Shown here piece by piece: positions 9,666-21,243 of a stretch of 64,000 bases of DNA; position 1 is the first letter of the stretch, and every line of letters starts with the position of its first letter. A program made the translations under genes and the position numbers. The notes under the pieces were generated by a model. That model worked only from the letters and a program-made list of their open reading frames with translations. It did not search any database and had not been told where the DNA came from. The DNA is from Ixodes scapularis (lineage: Eukaryota > Arthropoda > Arachnida > Ixodida > Ixodidae). Location of the stretch: the NCBI RefSeq assembly GCF_016920785.2, contig NW_024609880.1:52518121-52582120 (forward strand), read 5' to 3'.

Positions 9666-11311
9666 CAGGGTTGGGCAGAAATACTTAAAAATGTATTTGG
9701 AAATACAAATACTGGGATACTTTAAAATTGTACCTAAAATACTGATACTGAAATATATCTGTAAAAGTGTATCGCGATACGTATCGGAAATACATTTTTA
9801 GTAGAGGCAAAAAGTATTTGGAAATACAAATACAGGAATACATTTTAGGGAGGGCAGAAATACAAATAATGATATACTGATACTGCAATACATTTTGCAA
9901 ATTTATTTGAGAACAAATTAGATGAAGCTTGGAGTTGGAAGTAGAAGTTTTTGATCCTGAAATTACTTTCCCGTAGGCTTGGCACTTTGCCTTGAAGGTA
10001 GTGATTTCGGACGACGAGGAGTTTTCAATGTGCTCAGAAAAAAAAGTTCCATCAAGGACTGACCGTCGTCCCTCCCCTGACATACTGTCTGTCTGACAAG
10101 GGATGCGAAAAGACATCGACCTCTAAATAAATCCTCTGCCATCCTATATCCCATCAAAACGTCACCACGCCCCTGTCAACATTTATCATATGACGTGACG
10201 GTGGAATGAACTGGTATTCTTTATCTCTAGGTGTGGCCTTGAACATGAAACTTTAACACACTGCTGTATGAAAGGACAGTACATACGTTCGTTGTAGGTT
10301 ACCTCGTTAAAGATCGTGCAGGATTTTTGAGAATGGTGGACCTTCTGAAACATCCTGGAACACATGTTTTATCTTCTGTTACGGTTGGAAAAACGATACG
10401 GTGGCATCCCTGTGAAGGTGCTTCCTGCTGACCCTCCGCCACCGACGCATGGATTGCAGTCATCAAGTTTCGCCTTGCATACTCCAAATAGAGACCTCGT
10501 GGTTTGCGACCTGATATTGCCGGCAGAGGTGCGAGCTCTCCGAGAAACAGCGCGCTGGAGACGAGTCGCAGGTGTACGAAGTCTGGGTCGGCACAGCGAG
10601 GCCACGTCTGAACTCCTTTTTGGGTTTTGGATCACCAGAGCAGCGGGTCACTTTCACGTCGGCTAATGACGTACCCTTAAGCCGTGCAATATTACGGGCG
10701 CAGCCGCAGGCGCTTTCGAATATGTGTTGAACTTCACTGCGTGAGTCATCCTACTATTTCAAGTCAACCACCGCCAGCCTCTTGCTGCAACAGACTGTGA
10801 CTCAGCTTTGCCGGCCGGGTGTACTGCGTACGCTAAGGCAAGAGAGACGGTTAGCGGCGGGCATTGGATGTCATCAAATAATAACTCAAGAAATTCCTAC
10901 CTAAGGACCTGCGGCAGAAGATGCTCTGACTCCACTCCTGGCACGCCACCTAGTTCGAGTCCCCGACTACGCAACACTTGTCAGAAGGGGGAAAAGGACG
11001 CATAGGGAAGTAGTTTGAAAAATCGGAAGGAACCTTTGTCAGTATGGTAACAATTCCCCAGCGCCTCCTTGGCCCTGGTGCCCTCGGAAGTAAAAAAAAA
11101 CATGCGTTGGATTTTCTTTCCGGGGGGGGGGAGTATTTCTCAAGAAATGTAACGAAATACATTTCACCCTGATTGTATTGCAATACAAAGGAGCATTCAA
11201 AATGTATTCCGATACAGGAATGCAGATACTGGCGAAAAAAATGTATCGCGATACAGAAATACAGATACAAAATGTATTTCTGAAATACTATCGCGATACT
11301 GCCCAACCCTG
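9666..11311. mobile_element. Non-autonomous hAT element (1646 bp) with exact 8-bp TSD
   Basis: The left end starts CAGGGTTGGGCAG and the right end finishes CTGCCCAACCCTG, a perfect inverted pair. Both sides carry the identical 8-bp target duplication GTCAGCAC (9658-9665 and 11312-11319), diagnostic of the hAT superfamily. Subterminal zones (9680-9900 and 11145-11300) hold many copies of AAATAC/GATAC-type motifs such as TATCGCGATAC, typical of transposase binding arrays. No open frame resembles a hAT transposase, so it depends on a transposase supplied elsewhere. The exact TSD suggests a fairly recent insertion. Confidence 0.92.
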
Positions 11312-11723
11312 GTCAGCACGCTGTATGGATTGTTTAGACAGCTGGAAATCAGGCTGGCCTTCAAGCAACATCTCACGTCTTTACTGTGAAAGTGAAATAG
11401 GACCAGCGTGGTTCGACTGGTGTTCATGGTCTCCCTAAACGTACGTCGCGCAGTACACAAGTGACTAGTCAGCCGCACGCCGTGGCGAAATAAAATTGTT
11501 GAAATTTCTGCATGTATGTTTAGACACCGAGAAGTCACGCGGCTTTCAAGCGGCGTCATAGAAACTGCACAATAGACTCGGCCAGTGCAGTTAGCAACTG
11601 TGTGTACCACACAGTGGGGATCACACAACCTCCTTGCGCATTGAAATACACATGAGTGGGGTTCGAAGGATTCAAACTCGTCCGGGCCTGTAGAGCAAGC
11701 TTTCGCATAACTAATTGTATTGT

Positions 11724-11815
11724 GTGTTTGTTTAGACAGCGTCAAGTTGGTCGGTCCCGGACAGGCGTCTGCTGTCTCCACTGTAGATGAGAAATTCAGC
11801 CAATGCAGTAGTACT
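11724..11815 (-). mobile_element. SINE fragment, 3-prime part, interrupted
   Basis: On the minus strand this matches the tail half of the tRNA-derived SINE seen at 26189-26468 and 45240-45515. The shared landmark is GTAGATGAGAAATTCAGCCA. The match stops where a foldback (11823) begins and resumes at 16219 with CAAGTACAGCACGAAGCCTT, so the two pieces are one SINE split by later insertions. Confidence 0.65.
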
Positions 11816-11822
11816 GTTTTGG

Positions 11823-12017
11823 GTCCAGACGCAGCCGACGCTACGAGCTAATCAGACCAATCAAACCGCCTCAAAAGCGCAAGTCACTGGGCCTTTTCTG
11901 TTTATGATTGGTTGAGCGACGATAAAACGGCTACAGAAACATGACGAACTCCATGATGGTTCGCTTTTGAAGCTGTCTGATTTGCTCCATTAGCTCGTAG
12001 CATCGGTGCGTTTGGAC
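11823..12017. mobile_element. Foldback MITE with GTCCARACGCA ends
   Basis: The left arm GTCCAGACGCAGCCGACGCT and the right arm, read on the other strand as GTCCAAACGCACCGATGCTA, are inverted repeats of roughly 60 bases. They continue through a CTACGAGCTAAT core to TCAAAAGCG. A second copy is at 38093-38250. It is non-coding. I could not fix the target duplication. Confidence 0.75.
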
Positions 12018-12179
12018 TTGAGGTAAGACCAGAGTGTCGAACCGATATTTTTATTGGTTCGGTTCGGGTTCGGGTTCACGGCTTTCGGTTCAGTTCCGGT
12101 TCAGTTCCGGTTCAGTTCCGGGGCGCAAAAAATAACGGTTCAAACCGGTTCGAACTGGTTCGAACCGGTTTGAACCGCT

Positions 12180-15100
12180 AAATTGAGAATATATTTTCCG
12201 CGTTGTTCTGTCAATAGGCGCTATTTAGGCCGTGAAACTAACTGCTGTAAACGATCTGATTTTTGCGAGGACCTATTTTTGAGAATTTCGCGAATCGCCT
12301 ACAATTCGCGAAAAATGGGTCCCGCGAACAATTTCGGTAAAATGTAAACAGATTGAAATTTATATTGAGATTCCACCGCGTCGAGAAAATTACAACCCGC
12401 GAATTATTCCAAAACTTCAGCTTTGACCTAAATCGCGAAATATTGAGCCCACGAAAAATAGTCGTTTACAGTATATAGTTTCTTTTTTTTTTTTTTATTG
12501 TTTGTTCAATTCAGTTTTATTCTCAGGTACCAAAATTATAAAATTCTGTTATTTATTCCTACACAACAAGAAAGGAAAATCTAGATTAACATACAAAACG
12601 TCGTGTTTATACGACTCAACATCCCTTCGTTTACCAGAGTCACATATATTGTACCTGAATCGAAATGTTTTCGGAAGTGAAGTAGGTTGCCTAAAATACC
12701 CGTGATTGGTACAACTTTGTATCGCAGTATTAGATGTTGAATCGTAGTTTTGCCCTTGAACTAAGGAATTAATTACAGTGAATACAATCATGAAATGGGC
12801 ACCTCGTCGCCATATATACCATAAAATGAGTTTTACGGAATACGTTTCACAATATATATATGATGACGAGACGACTGAGCTTAAGGGAATATAATTTTCA
12901 AAATGTCACGAAAGTCACGGGACAAGTCCTTCCAGTCTATATTTTATAGGAACACTAAGCGACAATCGCAATGCTTGTTTTTCTAACTAGCATATTGTTT
13001 GCTCTCAGCACCATGATGCGGGCGACGAATCATGCGAAAAGGAGTGGCTGAAATTGTTCACTCTAACCTATGAGCACCTTAGTACTGAGATCGAATCTGA
13101 CCTGAAACAGTGCTTACCCATGTGAACATTTTCTTATATTGGATAAACTGGCATAGCCTGGATGTTGAGGTTTGCTCTTGACAGAATGCAGGTCAATTTA
13201 ATTTGCAAATAAGCATCACCCTCGCTAATTGATGATTTTTGTTAAATAGAACAAAGTGGTATTTCATGCTCTACTCAATTCGGAAGCTACCTAATTGGAC
13301 ACTTTCTGAGAGTTTGTGTGCAATCGTCATGGTTCCACCACTCGTTCCAGTAAAAAAAGGCGATAGTAAAAACACATAAAAAACGCGATAATAAACTTCT
13401 ATATATTTGAGAAGTTATATATGCGTGAGGAACACATATAGTTATTTAAATTAGCTTCAAAATAATAAAAAAAACATTATTGATATCTTTTCAAAATCAC
13501 CTATAACGTGTCTATAGAGGATAAAAGCGCCGAAAAATATTTGCCGAACATCTTTCAGATAATTTAAAGGCGCATTTTCTTATATATCTTGGAGGTGAGA
13601 ACCTTCTATTTATGCTGCCAAATCTTCAGACAGGAATTAAGTATATTTTTATTATCATCGATAAATTTGACTTTATGAAGTTCACATAACCGCCTGAGAC
13701 CGACACGGAAGGACGATACACGAAAATACGCCAGCTGTTGTGTCTTCGGCAACGTGCTTTTGTTAGCTGTTTTGCAGTGTAAAATAGTGGGTTACAGGGC
13801 ATGCCAAAAAACACTGTGGTCACATGATATATCGGAAGGCAAATACACGAAATGTGCAGAAATAAGGAGATGACACGCAATTTTTTTCTAAATAATCCCT
13901 TACACAACGCTTTACTGCAAAAAGAAATGCATAGAAATGCATAAAATGATATTCCTAATTAAACATAGATTCCGCGCAGGGCAAACGAAGATTTTTTAGA
14001 ATCCTAATATAAATCACTTTTGGGCATCAGCTTGCCTCAGCTCGAAACGTCGCGGGATACTACCTCGGGAGGCTAATGTTATTTTAGGTTTTACGTGCAC
14101 TTGTTTTGAGACCTTACTTCATGACTCTGTTCTTTATCAGTCATGTGCTCCAACATGTCATTAGGCTGCCGTATATCATCGCGAGACTACTATAAATACT
14201 ACACAACTTTACACATTGGACGTCTAGTGCTGGTGTTGCGAACGCCGCACTTCACCAGAAAGCTGAATTATTTAACATGGTTTGCACGTGACGTAATCGC
14301 ACTATATACTGGTTGTCATTGCGAGTTGTTCTTGCTGAGAAAATCAAATCCGGTTTGGCAAAATGCACGCTGCAAAAGTTTCGCGCTCAGTGCAAGCTAT
14401 GTATTTGAGAGGCACACATTTTTCTTGTTGGTACATCGTCGTTAGGCACGGCGCGAGTATCTGGCACGACGAAAACGTGCTTTCTGGCAAGAGTGTTTTT
14501 ACAAATAAAAGTTGTACCAACTACCCATCTGTCACTATCGTTTCCAGGCCACGCTTTCTAGTCTGCGCCGAAAATGTGGGGCAGAGGAATCTTTGCGACA
14601 CAGTATGCTTTAAAACTACCCCCCTCCCCACTCCCTTTTTTTTTAGTTGCTCCTCAAGATAGTTTTTATTCCTCAGGGGTTGCCTGCTCCGTATTGAGTG
14701 GTGTTCACTCGACAATTATATTTGTGTCACTTGTTAACAGTAATTCTTCCTTGCTTTAACTTTGCACCAAACTGTGAAGGTTAAACAAAATACAGGGCGG
14801 TCGAAACTTGGAGAACTTGAGAGCAACACTCCTGTGAGACTTAGAGCGGCTGCCAACGTTCGGCTATCCCCGTGAGGCCACTAGGATCTTTCTTTTCAGG
14901 TATCCCTCCCGTACACACTAATAGTTTTATGTAACGTCCGACTAATACGTCATATTTAGACCCTTTAACACTTCTATTCTCGGGACAACTTTCTGAGGCA
15001 GTTCAGCAATAACGAAAACATGTTTGGGAGCCTCAATAATGTGCATACATGTAAAATGGGTCGTGCAGTATCTTTTTTTTTTTTTACCTTAAGTTCAATA

Positions 15101-15350
15101 AATACCGCTAAGTTGTAATCCTTGACGTTGATAACTTGCAAAAGCATCCATTAGTTTGCCCCTCCGCGAAATGGCAGACAGTCGAAAGAAAGAAATGAAA
15201 CAGCTTTCCCCTCCTCAACTCACAATTAGAACTATCAGCCACGTGATCTGATCCTAATATATACACCGTCAGGGTTTATCATAGTCATACGCAGGGTTGG
15301 CAAAGCATAGAGCATGGGCTGATCTTCAGATATAGCTTTAGTTGGGCTAT
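12180..15350. other. Interior of the large hAT element
   Basis: AT-rich, non-coding by inspection. Repeated short AATTCGCG-type motifs occur at 12285-12460. Frames at 13626-13907 (minus) and 14143-14662 (plus) are short and unlike known proteins. Confidence 0.5.
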
Positions 15351-15354
15351 AATG

Positions 15355-15640
15355 CCCGAGCCCCACTAAAGCGACAAACAGAAACAAACGACAGCGGCTA
15401 GCCTTAAACCAGAGTATTTCGCGATTTGACAGGCTTTGTAGAATAAAGAAGGCTATGCTCAAACACGAGTATCATGCACACGATGGTACCATTTGCAGGC
15501 TTGTAAACACTCGTGCTAACTTCGCGAGCACCGAACAACTCAAAGCCGTATAAAGGTACCATCGCGAACATGCTGCATGTGTCTGAGGCTTGTCGCTTTC
15601 GTTTGTTTCTGTTTCTAGCTCTAGTGGGACTCGGGCCCAT
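15355..15640. repeat. Foldback inside the hAT element
   Basis: The left arm, around AGCGACAAACAGAAACAAAC, and the right arm, around GTTTGTTTCTGTTTCTAGCT, are inverted. So are the flanking GAGCCCCACTA and TAGTGGGACTCGGG. The loop of about 200 bases contains two GGTACCAT copies. A similar CTTTGT..AGGCTATG segment is near 26704, so part of it is a dispersed repeat. Confidence 0.6.
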
Positions 15641-15739
15641 CATAATCTTTGAGTTGAACACGAGCGTTACCCGAATGTTTGGCGATACTGGTTGTCATGA
15701 ACCAGAGCATTTTACTCGGGATCATGACAATCGGGTACA

Positions 15740-15940
15740 TCATGGTGTCACGTGACTCTCAGTGTGAAGTTGTGATGTCATGTGACGTCACGGTATCAAC
15801 AACGTTAATAGATCTAGCGACGTCCTCAATTCGAATGGACTTAACGCGGTGAGTCACGTGACGTCACGGGGTCACGTGATGTGACATTACTTGACAGCAT
15901 GTCTTGACATCATGACGTCACGTGACATTGTGACACATGG
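15740..15940. promoter_or_regulatory. Cluster of TGACGTCA and TCACGTGA palindromes
   Basis: Within 200 bases there are repeated TGACGTCA (CRE-type) and TCACGTGA or CACGTGAC (E-box-type) palindromes, often overlapping as GTCACGTGACGTCACGG. The array lies near the right end of the 4.2-kb hAT element. Factors that bind such motifs are known (CREB/ATF, bHLH-ZIP), but use here is inference. It may simply be a decayed minisatellite like the one at 46826-47484. Confidence 0.45.
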
Positions 15941-16218
15941 CTAATCATAGTGCCAATAAGAAAGCGCCGCAAAAAACCAGGATTTATTATACATTGCAAT
16001 TCTGTATATGACGATTTGATCAATACGTAGAGGAATACACGTGCCAATAATAATAAATTTGTAATACTAACAAAAAAAATACCGTGAACCGTTTTGAACC
16101 GGTTACCGTTATATTTTTTTCCGGTTCAGTTCCGGTTCAGTTCCGGTTCGGCTAAAAATAACGGTTCTGTTCCGGTTTTCGGTTCGGTTCGGTTCCGGTT
16201 CGACACCCTGGGTAAGAC

Positions 16219-16310
16219 CAAGTACAGCACGAAGCCTTTAACGCGCATCACGCAATGCTGATTACACGAGCGCGGACGGGTATATGATGCTCAGGATCGA
16301 AACGGGCAGG
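16219..16310 (-). mobile_element. SINE fragment, body part, resuming after the insertions
   Basis: This continues the SINE piece at 11724-11815. GCCTTTAACGCGCATCACGC and ATCGAAACGGGCAGGGATGG match the minus-strand copy at 45240-45515. The tRNA-like head is degraded after this point. Confidence 0.6.
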
Positions 16311-17147
16311 GATGGGTATGCGTTCACCCCACGTACTGGCGAATGTTGCGAGACAGTTACACCCCGATCAAACTGCGAAATGAGTTCATGATGACCAGAA
16401 ACGAGTGATTAGAGAAGAAGAGGAGAAGGAGAGTGCTCTTTAATATTCTCTACGGCGCGTGGCTAATGGGCCCCGAATTCCCCTGAAAGGCCCATCCACC
16501 TCGTTGTTGCGTCAAATAAAACGGCAGCGCACACGCGGCACAAGAGAATCGGGCGCAAGAGCGGTGTAACCCCATTCGATTCGTTGTTCCGACCGAGACG
16601 CCATTAATTTCAAGCAGCGCAGTAATAATCACGCCGTGCTATAACTCACGCTCTGCTCGTCCACAGAAACAGCAGACTCGCATGCAGTGCCTATGGAAAG
16701 ATGTGCTTGCCGCCGCTCCGTTTTTTTTTTTTGTGTGTATACCTATAGAGGCACTACAACATTTGTACTTGTGTGATGCGTAATTATGTGCGCGTGTACC
16801 TGGGCGCGCGCGCGCGCGTCTGTGCGTTTGTAGATGTATGTTGTTGCGCAGAATACACGTGTGAGCGCGTGTATGTGAACAAGTGGGTGCAGGTGTGTGT
16901 TCGGATGTATATGTATGCGTGTGTGTGTATCTGTTCGTGCGCGCGTGTGCGTGTTTGTTTGTGAGTGTTCGTGTGTGTGTGGCGGGGGTGTGCGTCTGTG
17001 TGTGTTCAGGTATGCGGGAATCAACGCCTGCTATAGTCGAGTTTCACGCAGGTTTCTCGCTCCTGAACAATTGAAGTTCATTCCCATCTCCAAAGGAAAC
17101 CGGTCGAATTTTTCACATTCAGCCGTTGCAGGTCAACGTGAAGCCTA
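16311..17147. other. Intronic DNA with a TG/CG-rich microsatellite
   Basis: No gene recognised. From about 16770 to 17010 there is an imperfect (TG)n array interspersed with CG, whose frames on both strands are repeat translation. A T tract is at about 16721-16732. Confidence 0.6.
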
Positions 17148-17289
17148 GTTCACATGCAGCGGTTTTGGCCCTAGAGCGGCGCGATTTCTGCCGTCGCGGC
17201 GCTCTGGCCAGCACCAGCAATTCTGCGGCACGAGCGCCGCGACGGCAGAAATCGCGCCGCTTTAGGGCCAAAATCGCTGCATGTGAAAC
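17148..17289. mobile_element. Foldback MITE with TTCACATGCAGCG ends
   Basis: The left arm GTTCACATGCAGCGGTTTTG and the right arm, read on the other strand as GTTTCACATGCAGCGATTTT, pair for about 56 bases through GGCGCGATTTCTGCCGTCGC. The loop is about 30 bases. Ends of the TCACATGCAGCG type recur in the element at 45828-46012, so these are related MITEs. Non-coding. Confidence 0.8.
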
Positions 17290-20200
17290 ACGCTTAACAG
17301 TTGCTTCAAGGGGATCTCTGCCGATTTTTGTATACCTTTCATTTGGATGAAAATTTGCAGACCGGATCAATTACCCTCTCTTAACTACAAACCAAAATAT
17401 TTTATAGAAATAAATTTGTTTCGTGAAGTTATTGTATTTTCAAGTTACGCCGGCCACGAGGGTTCCAAGAGGCGACTCTTCACTGGCAACAATGAACAAT
17501 TCCTAGTTTTCCCTACCCGTGTACCGTCGCCGGCGGCCAGGCGGGCGAGCGACCGGGGCAGCCGTGAAGCGGCTTTCTTGGCGCCAGCGTTAGAGTTTAT
17601 TTTTTCACAGATTCCAGCTTTGCAATAGGTAGCAATCTGTGCTCCGCGGTAGATTGTAGGAACAGTGCCGGTTAAAGCTTCTTATTTACCCTTGTCTTTG
17701 TGGGAGAAAAAAAATACGCTCGCCGTCAGCAAGGGAGGCCAGCCACGTCAAGGTGCTTTAGCGCGAGCTGTGTGCCGAGAGAACTGCTGTCACATGAAAC
17801 ATTCTCACATGTGCTGGGGATACTTTATGGCCGCGTGCTGCGAGTTGAGTATCCTTCTGCAGCTGGAACAACTTGAAGAGCGGCAAGCGCAGACTCAAAC
17901 CAACTGTAACCGCGAAAACATCCGTAAAAAAAAAAAAAAAGTTAGTAATAGAAAAAAAAGTGCACATTCCAGCATTATAGTTGGTATTTGGCGTAGCCAC
18001 ATTCGTTATGCTTCAGTGATTTTTTTTTTTTTTTTTTTTATAAACATTATATTTGTTTTGGACATCGAATCTAGCTCGGGCTAAGCTTAGAGTTCCACTC
18101 ACGCGGCCGATCTTTTGAAGACGATAAATGAAACGTCTAAACGAAGTTTAAGTCTGAGTTCACGCATCACTTTCGACACATTGCGATTCATGTCTGGTAT
18201 CACAGAGGTTTAGAGAGCAGGTGTTCAGCTTCATTAATATACGATAGAGCCGTTGCATGCGTTTGTCAAATGGTTGGCGCACAGCGTTCTCTCTCAGAAG
18301 AAACGGTGAAAGCGTCTTTATTTTATTATGTTGCGGAGAAATGTTATATAGAACTGAAAAGTTTTCAAAATTATGAAAATATTAATGTCGTTAACGGGGC
18401 ATGTAAGCTGACAGCTGATGAAAGCTGTGCAAAACCAAAATTTAATTTAAAAAAATAATCTTATTATATTGAATTACTATTTTCCCATGTGCACTCGAGG
18501 GTGAATGTTTGAGGGCGTTGTATCTTACCCTAAGAATAAAAAGACAAGGGATATGTGGGTACCAACTTTTGTTAATTTATTTTTAATTAAAAATTTGTTG
18601 ATGCATTTCTGTAATCATGTTGAATAAACCTAAGACTGGGGCAGAAATGAGCATATAACCTGAACATATGCTGTCTCGCATTTCTGTACTTTACGCACTA
18701 TTGGTAAAATATTAATTCGAAGATGAAGAGCGTATTTGTTTATTTTATATGCCTTTTAATGCACCTTAATGCTTGGCTTGGTGGTTGCGGAGTTCTTTTA
18801 CTTTTCATTTTAGCCCAATCTTCATGGACAGTATATGGCCTATACGCGAATGCAGCTCATTCAGTTCGAGACATTTCAATGTTTACTACGAGTATCACAG
18901 GCTGCGTTTACATGAATACAATCGTAGCCCATCGAATCGAGCAGGAACCAATCGCACCACCAGCCTATCTTCAAACTTCAGGTTCGCAAAAAGCTCATGG
19001 CATCTCTAATCATAGGCCAAGCCCTGCGCTTTAAGTCCTTGCAGTGACCATTACAGCCGAGCAATGTGCGGGATATGGTTTGGTGATACAACATAAGAAC
19101 TTCAGAAAGAACCCCCCCCCCCCCCCCCTCTCTCCGAATCTTAGGGAGTAATGGTGTCACTGCATCTTAGGGTGTAATGGCGTCACTGCTCCACTCAGTT
19201 GACTCATTACGGACACCGCATTTTTTCGACGTCGCAGAAAGGGTGTACTAGCATCTGTCTGCCTCCCACTTAAACATTTCTTCGCAAAGAAAAATCACGA
19301 GTTCTTTGGGAAAACAGTTTTTAATAAAAAATAACATCAGTCGCCACAGGGAATTTTCTTACTTTTTTCTTGAAACCGGGTAAGCAACGACGCAAGTTTA
19401 TTTGTTCTTCAATTTTATTTATTAATTCTTATATTCAAAACTGGCGTACAAAGAAATCATTCCTTCGATTAGTGCTCAATGCGCCTCAATGCTTTAAATG
19501 TTTGGAGGACTTTTGTTCTTGTTGTTGTTGTTGTTGCAGTTTGAATTTTTTTTTCCGCTACAACAGACACTGCACCAGAGCATGGTTCTGCTGCCACCCC
19601 GCTCCGGTGGAGCTGCTGTCGGTGCGGCGCATATGCGCAGGCGCTTTGCTTCCCGCGCATCTGCTTTCTGCGCATGCGCATTGCTTACACCCCGCGTGGC
19701 CAAAGGCGGACATGTAGTAGACGTCGTGTTGGTTTATGTTGAGCTTTCTAAAGCAGTTGAGAAGCGGACACCCCTTGCGCGTGGCTGATCAAAATGGAAA
19801 ACACTACAAAATTTGGTGGAATTTGAGGTGCGCGTTCAGGACCACGAGAGAACGTCATCAAAGCTCCGTTTCTATATGCTGCACCAGCCCGCCGCATACT
19901 TGAGCGACGTATATATACATTGTCCGGATGTGCGTACTCGAACGAAAGTGTATATGTGCGTGACACACATCCGGCTCGACGATTCCAGTGACGCACACAC
20001 AGTAGCTGACTAATTTCGTCCATGTTCTTCCCCCACCGCGGCCGCTTCGTATCAATCTCGCCGCTGAATCAGGCAAGGGTTGGCTGCAGTGATGAGAGCG
20101 CATCGTGCAGTCCGGAAACGTTTATGCGTCTCTCTCTCGAAACGAGGATGCGCAGCCCTCGTGCATGGTCCATGCATAAACAGTGGCGGCGCATGCCTTT

Positions 20201-20750
20201 GATCGTCGCTCCGTTATATGGCGCAATCTCGTCAAGCGCGTGCACCGTCTCCGATGCTCGGTTGTGTACAGGGTACGCGAAGCTCGCTAACCGCAGAAGC
20301 GATCTTTAACGCTAATATTTGCGCGAGATACATTTCATAAGCGACGCAATAAACCTTCGGACAATCCTTGACACGAATTTTGTCTAGTGTTTTGCTCCAA
20401 ATAATTCTTTGCTTCTGTTGTCGTTACTATTGTCGTTTTGCTTTGCCGTTGTTTTCTTTTCTTGTACTAAGAAAGGGTTAGGAAAGGGATATTGCAATTT
20501 ATAGAGGATTACTGGGGTTTATGTGGCAGATTTTGTAGATCGTTCATTCGTGTACACCACACGTCTTTGGCAAAAGTTCTGGCGATTTGTCGGAATATTT
20601 GCGACTGGATGCGGTAACATTTAGAAGCCGTCAATTTTAGTTTTATGAAAACTAACCTACCAAATGAGCTCCGAAACCGATGGTTTAGCTCGTTATTATG
20701 AGACACATAATTGTTCTTTCGATTGTATTTGTTTGTTTGCCTGTTGTTGC
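17290..20750. other. Intronic DNA, no recognised gene
   Basis: Holds an A tract (about 17926-17940), a T tract (about 18020-18038), a C tract (about 19112-19128) and a direct duplication of about 26 bases at 19140-19192 (CTTAGGG..GTAATGG.GTCACTGC). Open frames are short. 18240-19000 is AT-rich without structure. 19560-20300 is more GC-rich but I see no exon I would defend. Confidence 0.45.
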
Positions 20751-21243
20751 AATCGGAACGCTTCTCGGCATCGACGGCACCGCACCCCGTGGAGAGATAG
20801 CGCAACCAGACTCTGCTGCGTTGCGCGAGGATAGCGCAGCAGAGGCTGGTTGCACTTTCTCCACAGGGTGCGGTGCTGTCGGCGCCGAGAAGCGCTCCGA
20901 TTGCAAACCGAAACTTAAAAACCCGTCGAAGTTGTGCGGTTTTTCAGAAAGCCGTAAAATGCTTCGCGTGCCTTGTATCGTTCCGCAATTTATTGATTTA
21001 CTGTTTCTCGAAGATGCTCAGCAAGATTCTAATTGAAACTTGCCCTTAAATTCAATATTTAAAGAAAAAATTAATTACGCGAAAATAATCAAGAACTTAA
21101 ATATCCCGAAATTTAATATTTTTCCTAAATAGGCCCCTGGCCTAGGACCAAGACGACCCAAGCTTTTTTTTTTTCTTTTTTTTTTGTATGATGCGTATAG
21201 GTTTCGCAATATTGAATTTGTCCACCTTTCGTGAAACACCCTG
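20751..21243. mobile_element. Truncated copy of the CAGGGTGTTTC foldback family
   Basis: A central palindrome at 20751-20902 pairs AATCGGAACGCTTCTCGGC with its complement through GCAGCAGAG. The right arm then runs to TTTCGTGAAACACCCTG at 21243, followed by TA. The arm matches 63480-63830 closely (for example CGGTTTTTCAGAAAGCCGT and CGCGTGCCTT). The left arm expected by symmetry is missing, so this copy is truncated or rearranged. Confidence 0.75.

Larger units (their letters stand above)
12030..16210. mobile_element. Large non-autonomous hAT element (4181 bp) with exact 8-bp TSD
   Basis: The left terminus is CAGAGTGTCGAACC and the right terminus is GGTTCGACACCCTG, inverted with one mismatch. 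Both sides carry the identical 8-bp duplication GGTAAGAC (12022-12029 and 16211-16218). Subterminal regions (12055-12175 and 16085-16205) are packed with CGGTTC/TTCCGG repeats in opposite orientation, a transposase-binding pattern. The AT-rich interior has no open frame longer than about 100 codons and nothing resembling a hAT transposase or BED finger. It holds a foldback (15355-15640) and a cluster of CRE and E-box motifs. It is unusually long for a non-autonomous element and is either a decayed autonomous copy or one that captured unrelated DNA. Confidence 0.9.

Noticed and set aside
11197..11781. 194-codon minus-strand frame
   Set aside because: It runs across the end of the hAT element, its TSD and the SINE fragment, so it crosses unrelated repeats.
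16743..17148. Cys/Val-rich and His/Thr-rich frames on both strands
   Set aside because: Product of the TG/CG microsatellite.
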